A stretch of DNA of 64,000 bases from Pseudomonas cichorii. Lineage in GTDB: Bacteria > Pseudomonadota > Gammaproteobacteria > Pseudomonadales > Pseudomonadaceae. Shown piece after piece: positions 38,138 to 47,900 of the stretch; positions within the stretch are counted from its first letter, which is position 1; every line of letters starts with the position of its first letter. Under the pieces are notes generated by a model, which saw nothing but the letters and a program-made list of their open reading frames with translations, did not search any database and was not told the origin of the DNA. A program made the translations under genes and the position numbers. The DNA lies in contig NZ_CP074349.1 in assembly GCF_018343775.1 (NCBI RefSeq), forward strand, positions 5,508,001-5,572,000, given 5' to 3'.

Positions 38138-38551
38138 CCCGTGCCTACCTGTTCCTGTCCGTCTGGAAGCCAATGTCAGCCTAACGTAACAAAATGTACG
38201 CGAATAGTATTACTTCGACATTAGTTCCCCAAACTTGAGCCAACACAGTCACAAAATTCGAACCTTTTTGGGTAAGCCGTTGTACTCAAAAGCGTTCCAC
38301 GCTCGATAGATGACAACTATCAGATGAACGGTCGGAAATCGGCCTGAATACCTGCCAGCTTTTTCCCAAAATCAGGAAGGAACGATTGCATAAACGTCAT
38401 CTGCCAGCCCGATTGTTTCAATCGCGACATTGCGATGTAAAAGCGGAGCAATTCGCCAAACAGTGTCTACGCTTTCACATTGCCACTACCGAAGGCTGGT
38501 GCCTGAGTGGATCACGTGTGTCACCCCATAACATATGAAGGATGAGGGTTT
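38138..38551. other. AT-rich divergent intergenic region
   Basis: 414 bases without a gene, between the leftward giant-protein cluster and the rightward tail-collar gene. It is clearly AT-richer than the flanks. It should contain divergent promoters; one minus-strand candidate is listed. No REP element is present. Confidence 0.6.
38204..38232 (-). promoter_or_regulatory. Candidate promoter for the leftward giant-protein cluster
   Basis: On the minus strand, ttgggg and tactat are separated by 17 bases, giving a leader of about 60 bases before the sulfotransferase ATG. The match to consensus is moderate. Confidence 0.3.
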
Positions 38552-39145
38552 ATGGAAGTTTTTATGGGCTCGATCATGACGTTCGGCTTCCCCTTTGCAC
38601 CCAATGGCTGGGCGCAATGTAACGGCCAGACGCTGAACATTAGCCAGTACAACGCCTTGTACGCGCTGCTGGGCGTCATCTATGGAGGCAATGCATCACA
38701 GAACTTCATGCTGCCCAACCTTCAAGGCAGGGTGCCAGTCAACCAGGGAACCGGTCTCAACCTGACCAACCGAGTGATCGGCACTGCATCGGGCGTTGAA
38801 AAGGTCACGGTCACCATCGCCAACATGCCGTCTCACGTACACCAGATGAGCGCCCTGACAGCGACAACCACCATCAATCTGGGCGCCAAGCCGAGCACCA
38901 CTGGATCCATCGTGCCAACGGCCACCAACTGCTATGTCGGAGGCACAACAGCCGGCCCGACTTCCGCCAACATGTTTGCACCGGACCTGGGAACCGACGC
39001 GCCTATCGTGCAGAAAGGCGTCTCGACCGCCATCAGCGGCACCATGCAGCCAGTCGGAGGCAGCCAGCCTCTCGACAGCATGAACCCTTTCCTGGTCGTG
39101 AACTTCAGCATTGCACTGCAGGGCCTTTTCCCTAGCCGCAACTGA
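38552..39145 (+). CDS. Tail-collar domain protein (MdpB-like), orphan
   Basis: A 197-residue protein. The N-terminal half is a phage tail-collar domain: GSIMTFGFPFAPNGWAQCNG, NISQYNALYALLGVIYGGN and FMLPNLQGRVPVNQGTG. The rest is Thr/Gly-rich and ends in the common LDSMNPFLVVNFSIALQGLFPSRN. A ggatgagg site precedes the ATG. No other phage structural gene is nearby, so it is not part of a prophage. Such orphan collar proteins, named for microcystin-related MdpB, are known in bacteria but their function is unclear. It is followed after 49 bases by a DUF6916-like gene, probably cotranscribed. Confidence 0.88.
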   Translation: MEVFMGSIMTFGFPFAPNGWAQCNGQTLNISQYNALYALLGVIYGGNASQNFMLPNLQGRVPVNQGTGLNLTNRVIGTASGVEKVTVTIANMPSHVHQMSALTATTTINLGAKPSTTGSIVPTATNCYVGGTTAGPTSANMFAPDLGTDAPIVQKGVSTAISGTMQPVGGSQPLDSMNPFLVVNFSIALQGLFPSRN

Positions 39146-39194
39146 TGCATCCGAGCCCAGGGAAGGGCTCTTCCCCACTTACTGGAGTCGTTCC

Positions 39195-39506
39195 ATGCTG
39201 CAAGACATTACTGTCGAACATTTTCGTACGCTGCTGGGCAGCACCTGCTCGCTGCAACTGGACGATGGCAGTCAATTGCCGATTGCCATCTCTTCCATCG
39301 ATGAAAAACCTCTGGCACGCCTGTCCGACAATCAGCGCCTGCCCTTCAGCATCAGCCTCAACTCACTGGAACCCAGCGCCTTCGTCGATGGCCTGTGCGC
39401 TCTCGAACTGCCGGAACTGGGCAGACTGGAAGAGATCTTTGTTTCCCGAGTGCCGCCCATGGGACGCGATGCAAACCTGGCTTATTACTGCATCAGCTTC
39501 AACTGA
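39195..39506 (+). CDS. DUF6916-like small protein
   Basis: A 103-residue soluble protein beginning MLQDITVEHFRTLLGSTCSLQ and ending ANLAYYCISFN. The middle has PFSISLNSLEPSAFVDGL and LEEIFVSRVPPMGRD. I recognise the pattern of small proteins found next to tail-collar genes (DUF6916 as I recall it), with no known activity. The ATG follows ctggag by eight bases. It lies 49 bases after the collar gene, and its stop abuts that of the convergent GNAT gene. Confidence 0.75.
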   Translation: MLQDITVEHFRTLLGSTCSLQLDDGSQLPIAISSIDEKPLARLSDNQRLPFSISLNSLEPSAFVDGLCALELPELGRLEEIFVSRVPPMGRDANLAYYCISFN

Positions 39507-40004
39507 TCAGCCTGTCTTGGCCTGGCCCGGATACCAGACCAGACGCTCCGCCGCCACATCCCGCTCTTCGACCTGAAACCCCAGCGCCAGATAATGCTGG
39601 CGCGCATGGGGGTTATTGGCCCAGACCACCGTCGCAACCGGGCAACAGATCTTCTCGGCAGCTTGTTGCACACCTTGCAATACCGTACGCCCGTACCCCT
39701 TGCCCCGGGCTGCCGGAATGAACGCCAGATACAGCACACGGATTTCATTGGGACCAAAGTCCACCACCAGCGCACCGATCAGGGTGCCAAGCTTTTCAAT
39801 CACGTAATGCATCGCATTGGGAAACTCACCGCCCAGGCCGGCTTCCTGCACACGAAATTGCTGGGCAATGACGTCCTCAACCAGATCACGCTCGCCATCG
39901 ATCAGTTGCAAATCGGGCCTGGCCGAATGGTAGAGCGACTGAATGAACGGGCTGTCCGTATCACGTGAAGGCCTGACTTCAAGCCCGTCTGCATTGTTCA
40001 ACAT
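39507..40004 (-). CDS. GNAT family N-acetyltransferase
   Basis: A 165-residue acetyltransferase. The acetyl-CoA pyrophosphate loop is ARGKGYGRTVLQGV, preceded by the beta-strand IRVLYLAFIPA and followed by the strand-helix pair VATVVWANNPHARQHYLALGFQV. The acceptor is unknown; small molecules or protein N-termini are both possible. It converges on the DUF6916-like gene with no spacer and lies 33 bases upstream of no other gene on its strand, the next one being the M50-HlyD gene end at 42134. It may still belong functionally to the export cluster. Confidence 0.88.
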   Translation of the reverse strand: MLNNADGLEVRPSRDTDSPFIQSLYHSARPDLQLIDGERDLVEDVIAQQFRVQEAGLGGEFPNAMHYVIEKLGTLIGALVVDFGPNEIRVLYLAFIPAARGKGYGRTVLQGVQQAAEKICCPVATVVWANNPHARQHYLALGFQVEERDVAAERLVWYPGQAKTG

Positions 40005-40037
40005 CAGTGTCGTCCTCTTTCCCTGGAAACCACTTTT

Positions 40038-42134
40038 TCAGAAACCGCTTTCACGAACCCCCAGGGCCGCCAACCTGCGCCAGGTTGCCCCCAAGAGCGA
40101 TTCACTTCGGCCTTGCAACACCGCAACCCCGCGCAACGGCTGAGTGGGTGCTTCGATATCATCCAGCACTTTCAGACGCACACCGTATTGCGCCTGCACA
40201 GGCTCCGCACGCTGGTTCTCGTCACGACGCACGGCAATCGGCCCGTGGTGATCGGACGCCAGGGCTTCCTGATCCAGATAGGACACACCATTGGCATCCA
40301 CATCCAGCAACTCGACCTGCAGCGACGGGCGCATCGGGTCGTCAGCGATGAAACGGCCCTTGTCGCCCGGAGCGATACGCCACAAGGCATCTTCAGCCAG
40401 ATAACCCCGAATGCGCGTGCCGCCCTCGACGATACGGGCCAGTGGCGTCTGGGTCGAAACCCAACGGCCCGGAGCCAGTTGCGGCATGAGATCGCGAACC
40501 TGACCGGCCTTTGGAGCACGCACCAGCAAGCGCTCACGCTGGGCTGCCAGACCGCGATACTCCGCCACGGCGCTGGCCAGACGCTGCTCGATGATGCCCA
40601 CATCCGCCACCGTCTCGCTGCGCCCGGCCTGACGACGTATCTGCAATTGCAGGATTTCGATTTCCCGACGCACGATGGCCTGGCGCGAATCGACGTCCGG
40701 CGACTCCAGTTCCACCAACACTGCGCCCTGCTCCACTGTCTGGCCGTCCTGCACGTTCACCTGCCTGACCCGTGCGGCGACCGGGGCATGCAGTGCCGTA
40801 ACCCTCCCCGCTTCCAGCATGACCGGCAGCTCGACACTGCTATGCCAAGGCACCACCAGCAGCAATATCAGCGCCAGAAGCCCTGCGCCACTGAGCAACA
40901 CACGCGGCGTATGGGCCTGCTCGCGATTCGCCCACCAGTGACGCGCTTCCTTGAAGATCGGCAGAAAGATGAACCAGCCCAGTTCCACCAACATCAGGAA
41001 GATCCCCAGCAACTTGAAAAACAGGTGATAGACCGCCAACGCGATCCCGAAAAACAGCACCGCACGCCACAGCCAGGACAGATACCCCCACCACAGCAGA
41101 CGCCGCTGCATGGTTGGCGTCCAGGGTTCGGGCGCTGGCAGGCCGTAACCGAACAGGGCTTCGCGCAAGCGCCAGCGGCACAGAGCAAAGGCCCGGCCCT
41201 GAAGGTTATCCACTTCCCACAGGTCACTGATCAAAAAGTAACCATCGAAGCGCATGAACGGATTGAGATTGACCACCACCGTCGTCAGCCAGGTCGCACT
41301 GGCCAGCATGAACGCAGCCGTGCGTGCCGGCCCGTCAGGCAGCAGCGACCAGGCCAGCAAAGCGATACAGGCCAAGAGCATTTCGGCAAGGACACCACCT
41401 GCGCCGATCAGCAAACGGGCGCGCCGGTCATTCACTCGCCAGGCATCGCTGACGTCGGTGTAGAACAGCGGCAGCAGCACCATGAATGCAACGCCCATGC
41501 TCTGCACACGACACCCGGCACGCTTGGCCATGAAGGCATGGCCGAACTCATGACAGAGTTTGGCGAAAAACAGCGCCGCACCAAACGCCAACGCGCCGCC
41601 GAGGCTGAACAGATGCGGGAAGGTTCCAATGAATCGCTGCCAGTCACGTGCGACCAGAAACACCCCGAGCCCCAACGTGACCGGCAGGCCATAGCGCAGA
41701 AGTGAGGGGCCAAAACGCTTCAGCCAGGGCCAGGCCCTATTGAGAAAAGCATCCGGGCGCCACAGGGGAATGCGGAAGAACAGGTATTGATGCAACAACA
41801 TCTGCCACAAGCCGTGACGCGAAGCAGCCGCCTTGTAGGCATAGCTGGCGCGCTGGTCCGGGTCGGTCGAAGCGATCAGGTCATGGCTGCGAAGAAAGAT
41901 CAGCAGCTCTTGCACTTCGTCATCGCCCAGCGGCAGACCGGGCTCGAGGTTGGCGGCCTGGAGCACCCGCGCAGGATCACCCAGCGACCAATGCCGCAAC
42001 AGGCGAATAGCCTGGGCACCCAGCTTGAAATAACGGCCACGTATGGGATCGGCCAGCGTCCAGCGCGGCGACCCGTCGAGTGCCGGGGCCACTGAAGTGA
42101 GTTGCAGATCCGCCCGCAGGCTGGGCAGCGCCAT
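40038..42134 (-). CDS. M50 site-2-protease / HlyD membrane-fusion chimera
   Basis: A 698-residue protein. Residues 1-90 look like a PqqD-like winged-helix region. Residues about 140-430 hold several membrane helices with the intramembrane protease motifs KLCHEFGHAF (HExxH near 193) and VNLNPFMRFDGYF (NPxxxxDG near 292). After a further helix near 430, residues about 445-640 are a HlyD-type barrel-sandwich/lipoyl and hairpin adaptor (HAPVAARVRQVNVQDGQTVEQGAVLVELESPD, RAPKAGQVRDL). This combination appears as a transporter component in unusual export systems. It directly follows the upstream HlyD gene (TAA then ATG with no gap). The active site looks intact, so proteolysis during export is possible. 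Confidence 0.88.
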   Translation of the reverse strand: MALPSLRADLQLTSVAPALDGSPRWTLADPIRGRYFKLGAQAIRLLRHWSLGDPARVLQAANLEPGLPLGDDEVQELLIFLRSHDLIASTDPDQRASYAYKAAASRHGLWQMLLHQYLFFRIPLWRPDAFLNRAWPWLKRFGPSLLRYGLPVTLGLGVFLVARDWQRFIGTFPHLFSLGGALAFGAALFFAKLCHEFGHAFMAKRAGCRVQSMGVAFMVLLPLFYTDVSDAWRVNDRRARLLIGAGGVLAEMLLACIALLAWSLLPDGPARTAAFMLASATWLTTVVVNLNPFMRFDGYFLISDLWEVDNLQGRAFALCRWRLREALFGYGLPAPEPWTPTMQRRLLWWGYLSWLWRAVLFFGIALAVYHLFFKLLGIFLMLVELGWFIFLPIFKEARHWWANREQAHTPRVLLSGAGLLALILLLVVPWHSSVELPVMLEAGRVTALHAPVAARVRQVNVQDGQTVEQGAVLVELESPDVDSRQAIVRREIEILQLQIRRQAGRSETVADVGIIEQRLASAVAEYRGLAAQRERLLVRAPKAGQVRDLMPQLAPGRWVSTQTPLARIVEGGTRIRGYLAEDALWRIAPGDKGRFIADDPMRPSLQVELLDVDANGVSYLDQEALASDHHGPIAVRRDENQRAEPVQAQYGVRLKVLDDIEAPTQPLRGVAVLQGRSESLLGATWRRLAALGVRESGF

Positions 42135-43454
42135 TTACAGACCTACGCTCTGACGCAGACCTGCCAGAGGCCGGCGCAACAGATACAACGCCAGGGGCGC
42201 TCGCTCGCCAAAAACCTTGGCGGTGCCACGCAGACCGATACGCGGCGGCGCGTCAAGGAAACTGGCATCCAGGCGATAGGCCAGTTGCCCACCTGGAGTC
42301 GGCTGAGCCTCATATGCCGCACGCTCCAGGCGGGCGGAGTGACGATGCAAGGGATCGCTGTCCAGAAACAGAGCGATTTCCGCATCCGGTTCAAGCGCAA
42401 TGGCATCACCCACTGCCAGTTCGATACGCAGCTCGGCCTGGGACGGATCAGCGATTTCCAGCAGGCGTTCGCCGGTCTGGACCGGTTTGCCTGTCCAGCG
42501 CTGAGCATCGGCAAAGACCGCGATACCGTCACGCTCGGCACGAACCTCGCTGCGCTTGAGCAATTCACGTGCGTAATCGCGCTCTGCGCGCTTCTGCTCG
42601 ACGCGAGCGGCCAGCAAATCGACCTTCGAGTTTGACTCGGCATCGGCAAACGCCCGCTGCGAGTTGGCTTTCAGCTCGGCCTCGGCAACACCCAGGGTGC
42701 GCTCGGCCACGTCAGCCTGAGCCTTGAGCGTGGTGTTTTCAAAACGCACCAGCAGGTCGCCGGTCTTCACGGGCTGGTTGGGTTTGATCAGAAATTCGGC
42801 AATCACGCCGTCCAGCGGCGCAGCCACCACACGACCGGCCAATGGCACGACTTCAGCGGGCGCCAGAACCGACTGGCGAACCGGGATCAGCAGGCTCAGC
42901 AGCGCAAGAGCCACCAGCAGCACCTGACGCTTGCGACTCCAGCGCAGACGCCAGGGCTTGCGCGGCTCCAACGCCAGCCACGCATGGCTGTAGGTATCAC
43001 CCAGTTGCGAGAGCAGAACCTGCTCGGGCGCAGCCCAGGGTTTGTCGCGGGCCAGCCAAAGGCCGCCGAACACTTCGCCCTTGTGGTCCAGCAACGGCAG
43101 CCAGAACACATGGATGGCCGACAGGCTTTGCCAGTCTTCGCGTACCGAAGCGCTGAGCGACTCCATCGCCACAACACTGGCCGGCTTGGCCTTCTCCAGC
43201 TTGAACAACTGCGCGACCGCATGCTCGACGAACGCGACAAAGGGCGCATTGGGATCAATCACGCTGACGCCCGTCACCGCCCGCACCTTGCCGGCAATCA
43301 CCAGCGCGGCATGGCGAAAGCCAAACAATGGCTGACCGTCATTCACAAGGCTGTAAGCCAGTTGATCGGTCGTGCGGGCTGCGCGGGTCAGGCGTTCAAG
43401 ATCGAGGAACTGGGCAAAGACCCGCTCCACCACCCCAGGTACAGAAGCGTTCAC
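42135..43454 (-). CDS. GAF-like / TM / HlyD-family adaptor
   Basis: A 439-residue protein. Residues 1 to about 165 form a soluble GAF-like domain (FGFRHAALVIAG, IHVFWLPLLDHKGEVFGGLWLARD, SQLGDTYSHAWLALE). A transmembrane helix follows at about 178-195 (VLLVALALLSLLIPV), then a periplasmic HlyD adaptor with VAAPLDGVIAEFLIKPNQPVKTGDLLVRFE and a coiled-coil hairpin. The GTG start overlaps the stop of the preceding HlyD gene (GTGA), and the stop abuts the M50-HlyD start, so all three are coupled. A cytosolic sensor domain on an adaptor protein is unusual. Confidence 0.85.
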   Translation of the reverse strand: MNASVPGVVERVFAQFLDLERLTRAARTTDQLAYSLVNDGQPLFGFRHAALVIAGKVRAVTGVSVIDPNAPFVAFVEHAVAQLFKLEKAKPASVVAMESLSASVREDWQSLSAIHVFWLPLLDHKGEVFGGLWLARDKPWAAPEQVLLSQLGDTYSHAWLALEPRKPWRLRWSRKRQVLLVALALLSLLIPVRQSVLAPAEVVPLAGRVVAAPLDGVIAEFLIKPNQPVKTGDLLVRFENTTLKAQADVAERTLGVAEAELKANSQRAFADAESNSKVDLLAARVEQKRAERDYARELLKRSEVRAERDGIAVFADAQRWTGKPVQTGERLLEIADPSQAELRIELAVGDAIALEPDAEIALFLDSDPLHRHSARLERAAYEAQPTPGGQLAYRLDASFLDAPPRIGLRGTAKVFGERAPLALYLLRRPLAGLRQSVGL

Positions 43455-44236
43455 TTAAGCTCCGGGAAACGTGCGGTTCCGCTCATGCCCGCCAACAGGC
43501 CCTCGGACTTTGGCAGACCGGCCACCAGCAGCAAGGTCTGGCTGCCTTCATCGATTCGCGCACCGAAGCGCTTGATAGTGGCGGTCAGTGGCTTGCCGGT
43601 TTCGTCAGGCACGAAACTGAACGTCTGCCCGGCCTTGAGCTTGCCCATCCAGCGGGATGGGACCAGAAGGTGAATTTCCAGCGTGCGGTTATCGACGATC
43701 TCCAGCAGCGGCGTGCCGGGGGAAACGCTTTCATAGCGCTGGACCTTGCGCTCCACGACCTGCCCGTCATACGGCGCAATCACGCTGCAACGTTTGACCT
43801 GAACCTGAAAGACACTGGATTGCGCCTGGGTTTCGGCGACACGGGCTTCTGCACGTGCGACCTCGAAACGCCCTACCGAATTGAGCGAAGCCAGTTGCCG
43901 ATTGTGAGCCAGCTCTTCACTGGCGCCGCGACTGGCGGCCTGGGAGGCATTGAGCTGGGCCTGATAAGCCGAGCAGTCGAAGCGCGCCAGCATATCGCCC
44001 TTATTGAAAGTTTCACCTTCGCGCAGCGGCAGATCAACAATACGCCCGGCCAGCTCACTGGCAAGCACCGCCTGATCCTGCGCCCGCAACACCCCTCGCG
44101 CCTCAGTGGCAGAAGCAGGCTGGGCACCTGCAGATGCAGCGTTATCCAACAACGGATCAACCTCGGCCGGCGTTTGCGCCTGAGCGACACACACCACACC
44201 CATCAACCCGAAAAACAAACCTTGCAAATACCGCAT
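43451..44236 (-). CDS. Exported HlyD/RND-type periplasmic adaptor
   Basis: A 261-residue protein with a signal peptide (MRYLQGLFFGLMGVVCVAQA). It has a barrel-sandwich adaptor: VLASELAGRIVDLPLREGETFNKGDMLARFD, a helical hairpin, then VIAPYDGQVVERKVQRYESVSPGTPLLEI. It is short compared with RND adaptors. The ATG has aaggagt nine bases upstream and a good sigma-70 promoter before that. It is the first gene of a three-gene operon with the GAF-HlyD and M50-HlyD proteins. It would bridge the inner-membrane parts to the OprM-like channel. Confidence 0.9.
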   Translation of the reverse strand: MRYLQGLFFGLMGVVCVAQAQTPAEVDPLLDNAASAGAQPASATEARGVLRAQDQAVLASELAGRIVDLPLREGETFNKGDMLARFDCSAYQAQLNASQAASRGASEELAHNRQLASLNSVGRFEVARAEARVAETQAQSSVFQVQVKRCSVIAPYDGQVVERKVQRYESVSPGTPLLEIVDNRTLEIHLLVPSRWMGKLKAGQTFSFVPDETGKPLTATIKRFGARIDEGSQTLLLVAGLPKSEGLLAGMSGTARFPELK

Positions 44237-44263
44237 ACCGGAGACTCCTTGTCGGATGAAGTC

Positions 44264-44291
44264 AGTCTACGGCAGCAGTGATAAGCGTCAA
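44264..44291 (-). promoter_or_regulatory. Candidate sigma-70 promoter for the adaptor operon
   Basis: On the minus strand, ttgacg and tagact are separated by 16 bases. The transcript would start about 20 bases before the HlyD gene ATG at 44236. The -35 matches consensus at five of six positions. Confidence 0.5.
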
Positions 44292-44354
44292 GCCAATAGC
44301 CAGTATCTTTGCTGGGTGCCGGCTTCGACGTCTGGAATATTTTTGCTCACCCAG

Positions 44355-44442
44355 GCAGGAGCGAATTTATTCGCGAGAGGCCCGCATATCCGAAGAGAAT
44401 CTATCGTCTTCAATGACGTCTCGCGGATAAATCCGCTCCTAC
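44355..44442. repeat. REP pair
   Basis: Facing copies caggagcgaatttattcgcg and cgcggataaatccgctcctac are separated by about 40 bases. They lie between the adaptor operon and chpC and touch the chpC stop codon. Confidence 0.8.
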
Positions 44443-44921
44443 TAAATCGGCTCAAGCCACCCAGCATCCACCACTCGCTGTTCAAGCGCCACTAGGTCGG
44501 GGATACGGGCCACGCTGTCTCCGGTCTGGACGGCGGCCAGTTCCAGTTCGGCGAGGGGCACGTCCACGTAGCTCAACTGGCTGTCGACCTTGAATGAGCG
44601 AGGAATACCCTGGGTCAGCAAGGCGATGAAGCGGACTTCATTGCGCCCACCCAAGGCGTTGAGGACGACGATGCGCGCACGGCCTCCAACGCGAGGTCGG
44701 CCGCCGCAGGCGGCTTCGAAGCTGATCAGGGGCAGTTTCAGGTCACGCCAGCTGATCGGCCCCAGATACCACTCGGGTGCGCCAGGTTCGGCGGTGCAGT
44801 CCTGGTAGTCGATCAGTTCCGCGACCGCGACATTGGGCAGCAGCAGGGAGCGGTCGCTCAAGGGCAGGAGCAGCCCGGTCAGGGTGGTGAGGCGGCTGCT
44901 CTGGAAGGTTCTTTCAGACAT
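44442..44921 (-). CDS. chpC: CheW-like chemotaxis coupling protein ChpC
   Basis: A 159-residue CheW-domain protein starting MSERTFQSSRLTTLTG. It shows LLPNVAVAELIDYQD, YLGPISWRDLKLPLISFEA and an RIVVLNALGG strand. ChpC links additional receptors to the Pil-Chp kinase ChpA in type IV pilus control. Its ATG overlaps the chpA stop by eight bases. In P. aeruginosa chpB lies between these two genes; here there is no space for it. Confidence 0.88.
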   Translation of the reverse strand: MSERTFQSSRLTTLTGLLLPLSDRSLLLPNVAVAELIDYQDCTAEPGAPEWYLGPISWRDLKLPLISFEAACGGRPRVGGRARIVVLNALGGRNEVRFIALLTQGIPRSFKVDSQLSYVDVPLAELELAAVQTGDSVARIPDLVALEQRVVDAGWLEPI

Positions 44922-47900
44922 TGACCTGGCTCCAGTGGGCAATGCTCTGCAGCAGTACCGACTCTTGATACGGCTTGCTCAGGTAATCGTTGACGCCGAT
45001 GGCCATGGCGCGGTCGCGGTGTTTCTGGCCAGAGCGGGAAGTGATCATGATGATGGGCAGGTCCTTGAGCTGTTCGTCGTGGCGAATCTGACTGGCAACC
45101 TCGAAGCCGTCCATGCGCGGCATTTCGATATCCAGCAACATCACATCCGGCGTGTGTTCCTGCAGCAGGCTCATGGCGTCGATACCGTCCTTGGCGGTCA
45201 GCACATGCATGCCGTGGCGCTCCAGCAAACGGCTGGTGACTTTGCGCACCGTCACCGAATCATCCACCACCATGATCAACAGAGGCCGGGTATGCTCGAT
45301 TTCGCTGAAGGTTGGCGCGACCAGTCCTTGTGCCTGCTGCATCTGCGAGCGGCTTTGCAAGACACGGATCTGTGCCAGCAGATCAAGAATGAAAATCACC
45401 CGGCCATCGCCCAGGATGGTCGCGCCGGAAACCCCCTGAACCCTTGAAAATTGCAGCCCCAGGTTCTTGACCACGATTTCCCGGGAGCCTGCCAGCGCAT
45501 CGACCTGCACCGCCAGCCATTGCTCTTGCAGATGCACCAGCAACACCGGCACAGACTGCAACTGACCGGCAAACCTGGGCTTGCCGCTATTAAGCAGTTC
45601 GCCCAGATAGCGCAGTTCATAACTGCGCCCGCCGTAGTGATAGCGCGGCGGGCTGCTCAGGTAACAGGCTTCCAGATCGCTGGACATGACCTGCACGATC
45701 CCGTCGACGGTATTGAGCGGCACCGCATACTGCTCTTCGGCGCACTGCACCATCAGGGCACGGTTCACCGACACCGAGAAAGGCAGGCGAATCCGGAAGC
45801 GGGTGCCCTGCCCTGGCACCGAGTCGATGACAATCGAGCCACCCAGTTGCTTGACCTCGGCATGCACCACATCCATCCCGACACCACGCCCGGAAATCTG
45901 GGTGATGATTTCGGTCGTGGAAAACCCGGCCTGAAGAATGAAAGGCAAGACTTCATCATCGGAGAGCTGCGCATCCTCCTGAATCATGCCGCGCTTGATT
46001 GCCTTGCGGCGCACGGCAGCGATATCGACACCGGAACCGTCATCGCTCAATTCAATGACGATATCGCCGCCTTCATGCATCAGGTTCAGCTGGATATGGC
46101 CCTGCTCCGGCTTGCCGGCAGCCAGGCGTCTTTCGGTACTTTCCAGACCATGATCCACCGCATTGCGCAGCATGTGTTCCAGCGGCGCAACCATGCGTTC
46201 GAGGATCGTGCGATCCATTTCGCCGTCGGCATTGCCCACGTCGAAACTGACTTTCTTGTGCAGTTGCGCAGCAACCTGACGCACCACCCGACGCAAGCGT
46301 GGCACAAGCCGCTCGAAAGGCACCATGCGGGTCCGCATCAGACCTTCCTGCAACTCCGTGTTGACCTTGGCCTGCTGCTGCAAGAGGGTTTTCGCATCAC
46401 GTGCGCGACTGCCCAGAGTTTCCTTGAGGTCCATCAGGTCGGAGGCCGACTCGAACAAGGCTCGCGACAATTGCTGAAGCTGCGAATGCCGATCCATTTC
46501 CAGCGGATCGAACTCTTCATAACCCAGGCGCTCGGCCTGAACCTGATCGCGGCTGAGAATACGGCCCTGGGTTTCCATATCCAGACGGCGCAACTGGTCG
46601 CGCATACGCTCGATGGTGGTTTCCATCTCCACCAGCGTGATTTGCGTATCGATGATCTGCTGTTCGATACGCCCACGGAAAATCGAAGTTTCACCTGCCA
46701 GATTGACCAGTGTCTCCAGTTGTTCGGCGCCGACCTTGACCATTTCAGGGCCACTGCGCTCGGCTTCCGGCTCGGTATTGCCCGGCGTCGTAATCACAGA
46801 CGCGGGCTCGGGCACCTCGACAATCGGCGTTTGAACCACAGGTTCAAGGCTGGCCAGTTTCCGAACGTTCTCAATCAACAAGGCAGCACTGGGCAAAGGC
46901 TTGTCCGCACGTACCGCATCGAGCATGTCGACCAGCAGGTCATGGCCGCTTTGCAGCAGGCTGATCATCAGCGGGCCCGGCTGCATATCGCCACGTGAAA
47001 GCCCTTCGTAAAGGGATTCAAGTTCGTGGGCCAGATCGCCAATAGGGGCAATTTCGACCATGCGCGCCCCACCCTTGAGGGTGTGCAGGTCACGCAGCAG
47101 GTTTTCCACTTCCAGCAGGTTCTGCGGATCGGCTTGCCAGCGCGCCAGGGCAGCGCCCGAGCTTTCGCTGAGGTCGTAGCCTTCTTCGAGGAAGATTTCC
47201 AGCAGTTCCGGGTCGCGCTCCGGGGCATCCTCAGTCTGGGGTTCAGCCGGTTCGCACACCTGATCGGCCTCGCTGTCTGCGGGAACGAAGGTGCCCTGGC
47301 GAAAACTGCCGATGGCTTCGATCAGTGGCGCAGGGTCAGTGAGCCGGTGATGGTCCTGCAGTTGCTCCAGCATGCGCGCCAGATGGTTGTGGCTGGCACG
47401 CAACAGACCGGCCAGTTCCGGTGAATAGCTGTAGCGCCGGTCGATCAGGCCTTCGTAAAGAACTTCCAGCTCATGACCCAACGCCGCCACCGGCACGATA
47501 TCGGCCATCCGCGCACCGCCCTTGAGGGTGTGCAGATCGCGCTGCAAGGAGGGCAACGGCAATGGGCTTTCGGGATCTTCCAGCCAGCGCTGCAGTGAAT
47601 GCCCGGCGCTGTCGAGGATATCGACGGCTTCTTCGAGAAAGATTTCGACGATCTCGTCGTCAAAATCCGCCACCTCGACACCTGACGCTTCACCGGCCAG
47701 TTGTGCGGTGGCTGCATCGAATTCCGTAATGCTCGGCGCTTGCACACCGTCACTCTTGATCAGCCCCATAGCGGACGGGTCCAGCGCTTCGTCGAGCAGT
47801 TCGTGCAAGGCGCGAATGCATTCGGGACGCGGGTCGACATTCTGACCGGCCGCAACCTGATCGAGCATGTTGATCAAGGCTTCATGGGCATTTTCGGCTT

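Noticed and set aside
38552..39506. Remnant prophage suggested by the tail-collar gene
   Set aside because: No integrase, terminase, capsid, lysis or att-like repeat is present nearby; the pair stands alone among export and modification genes.
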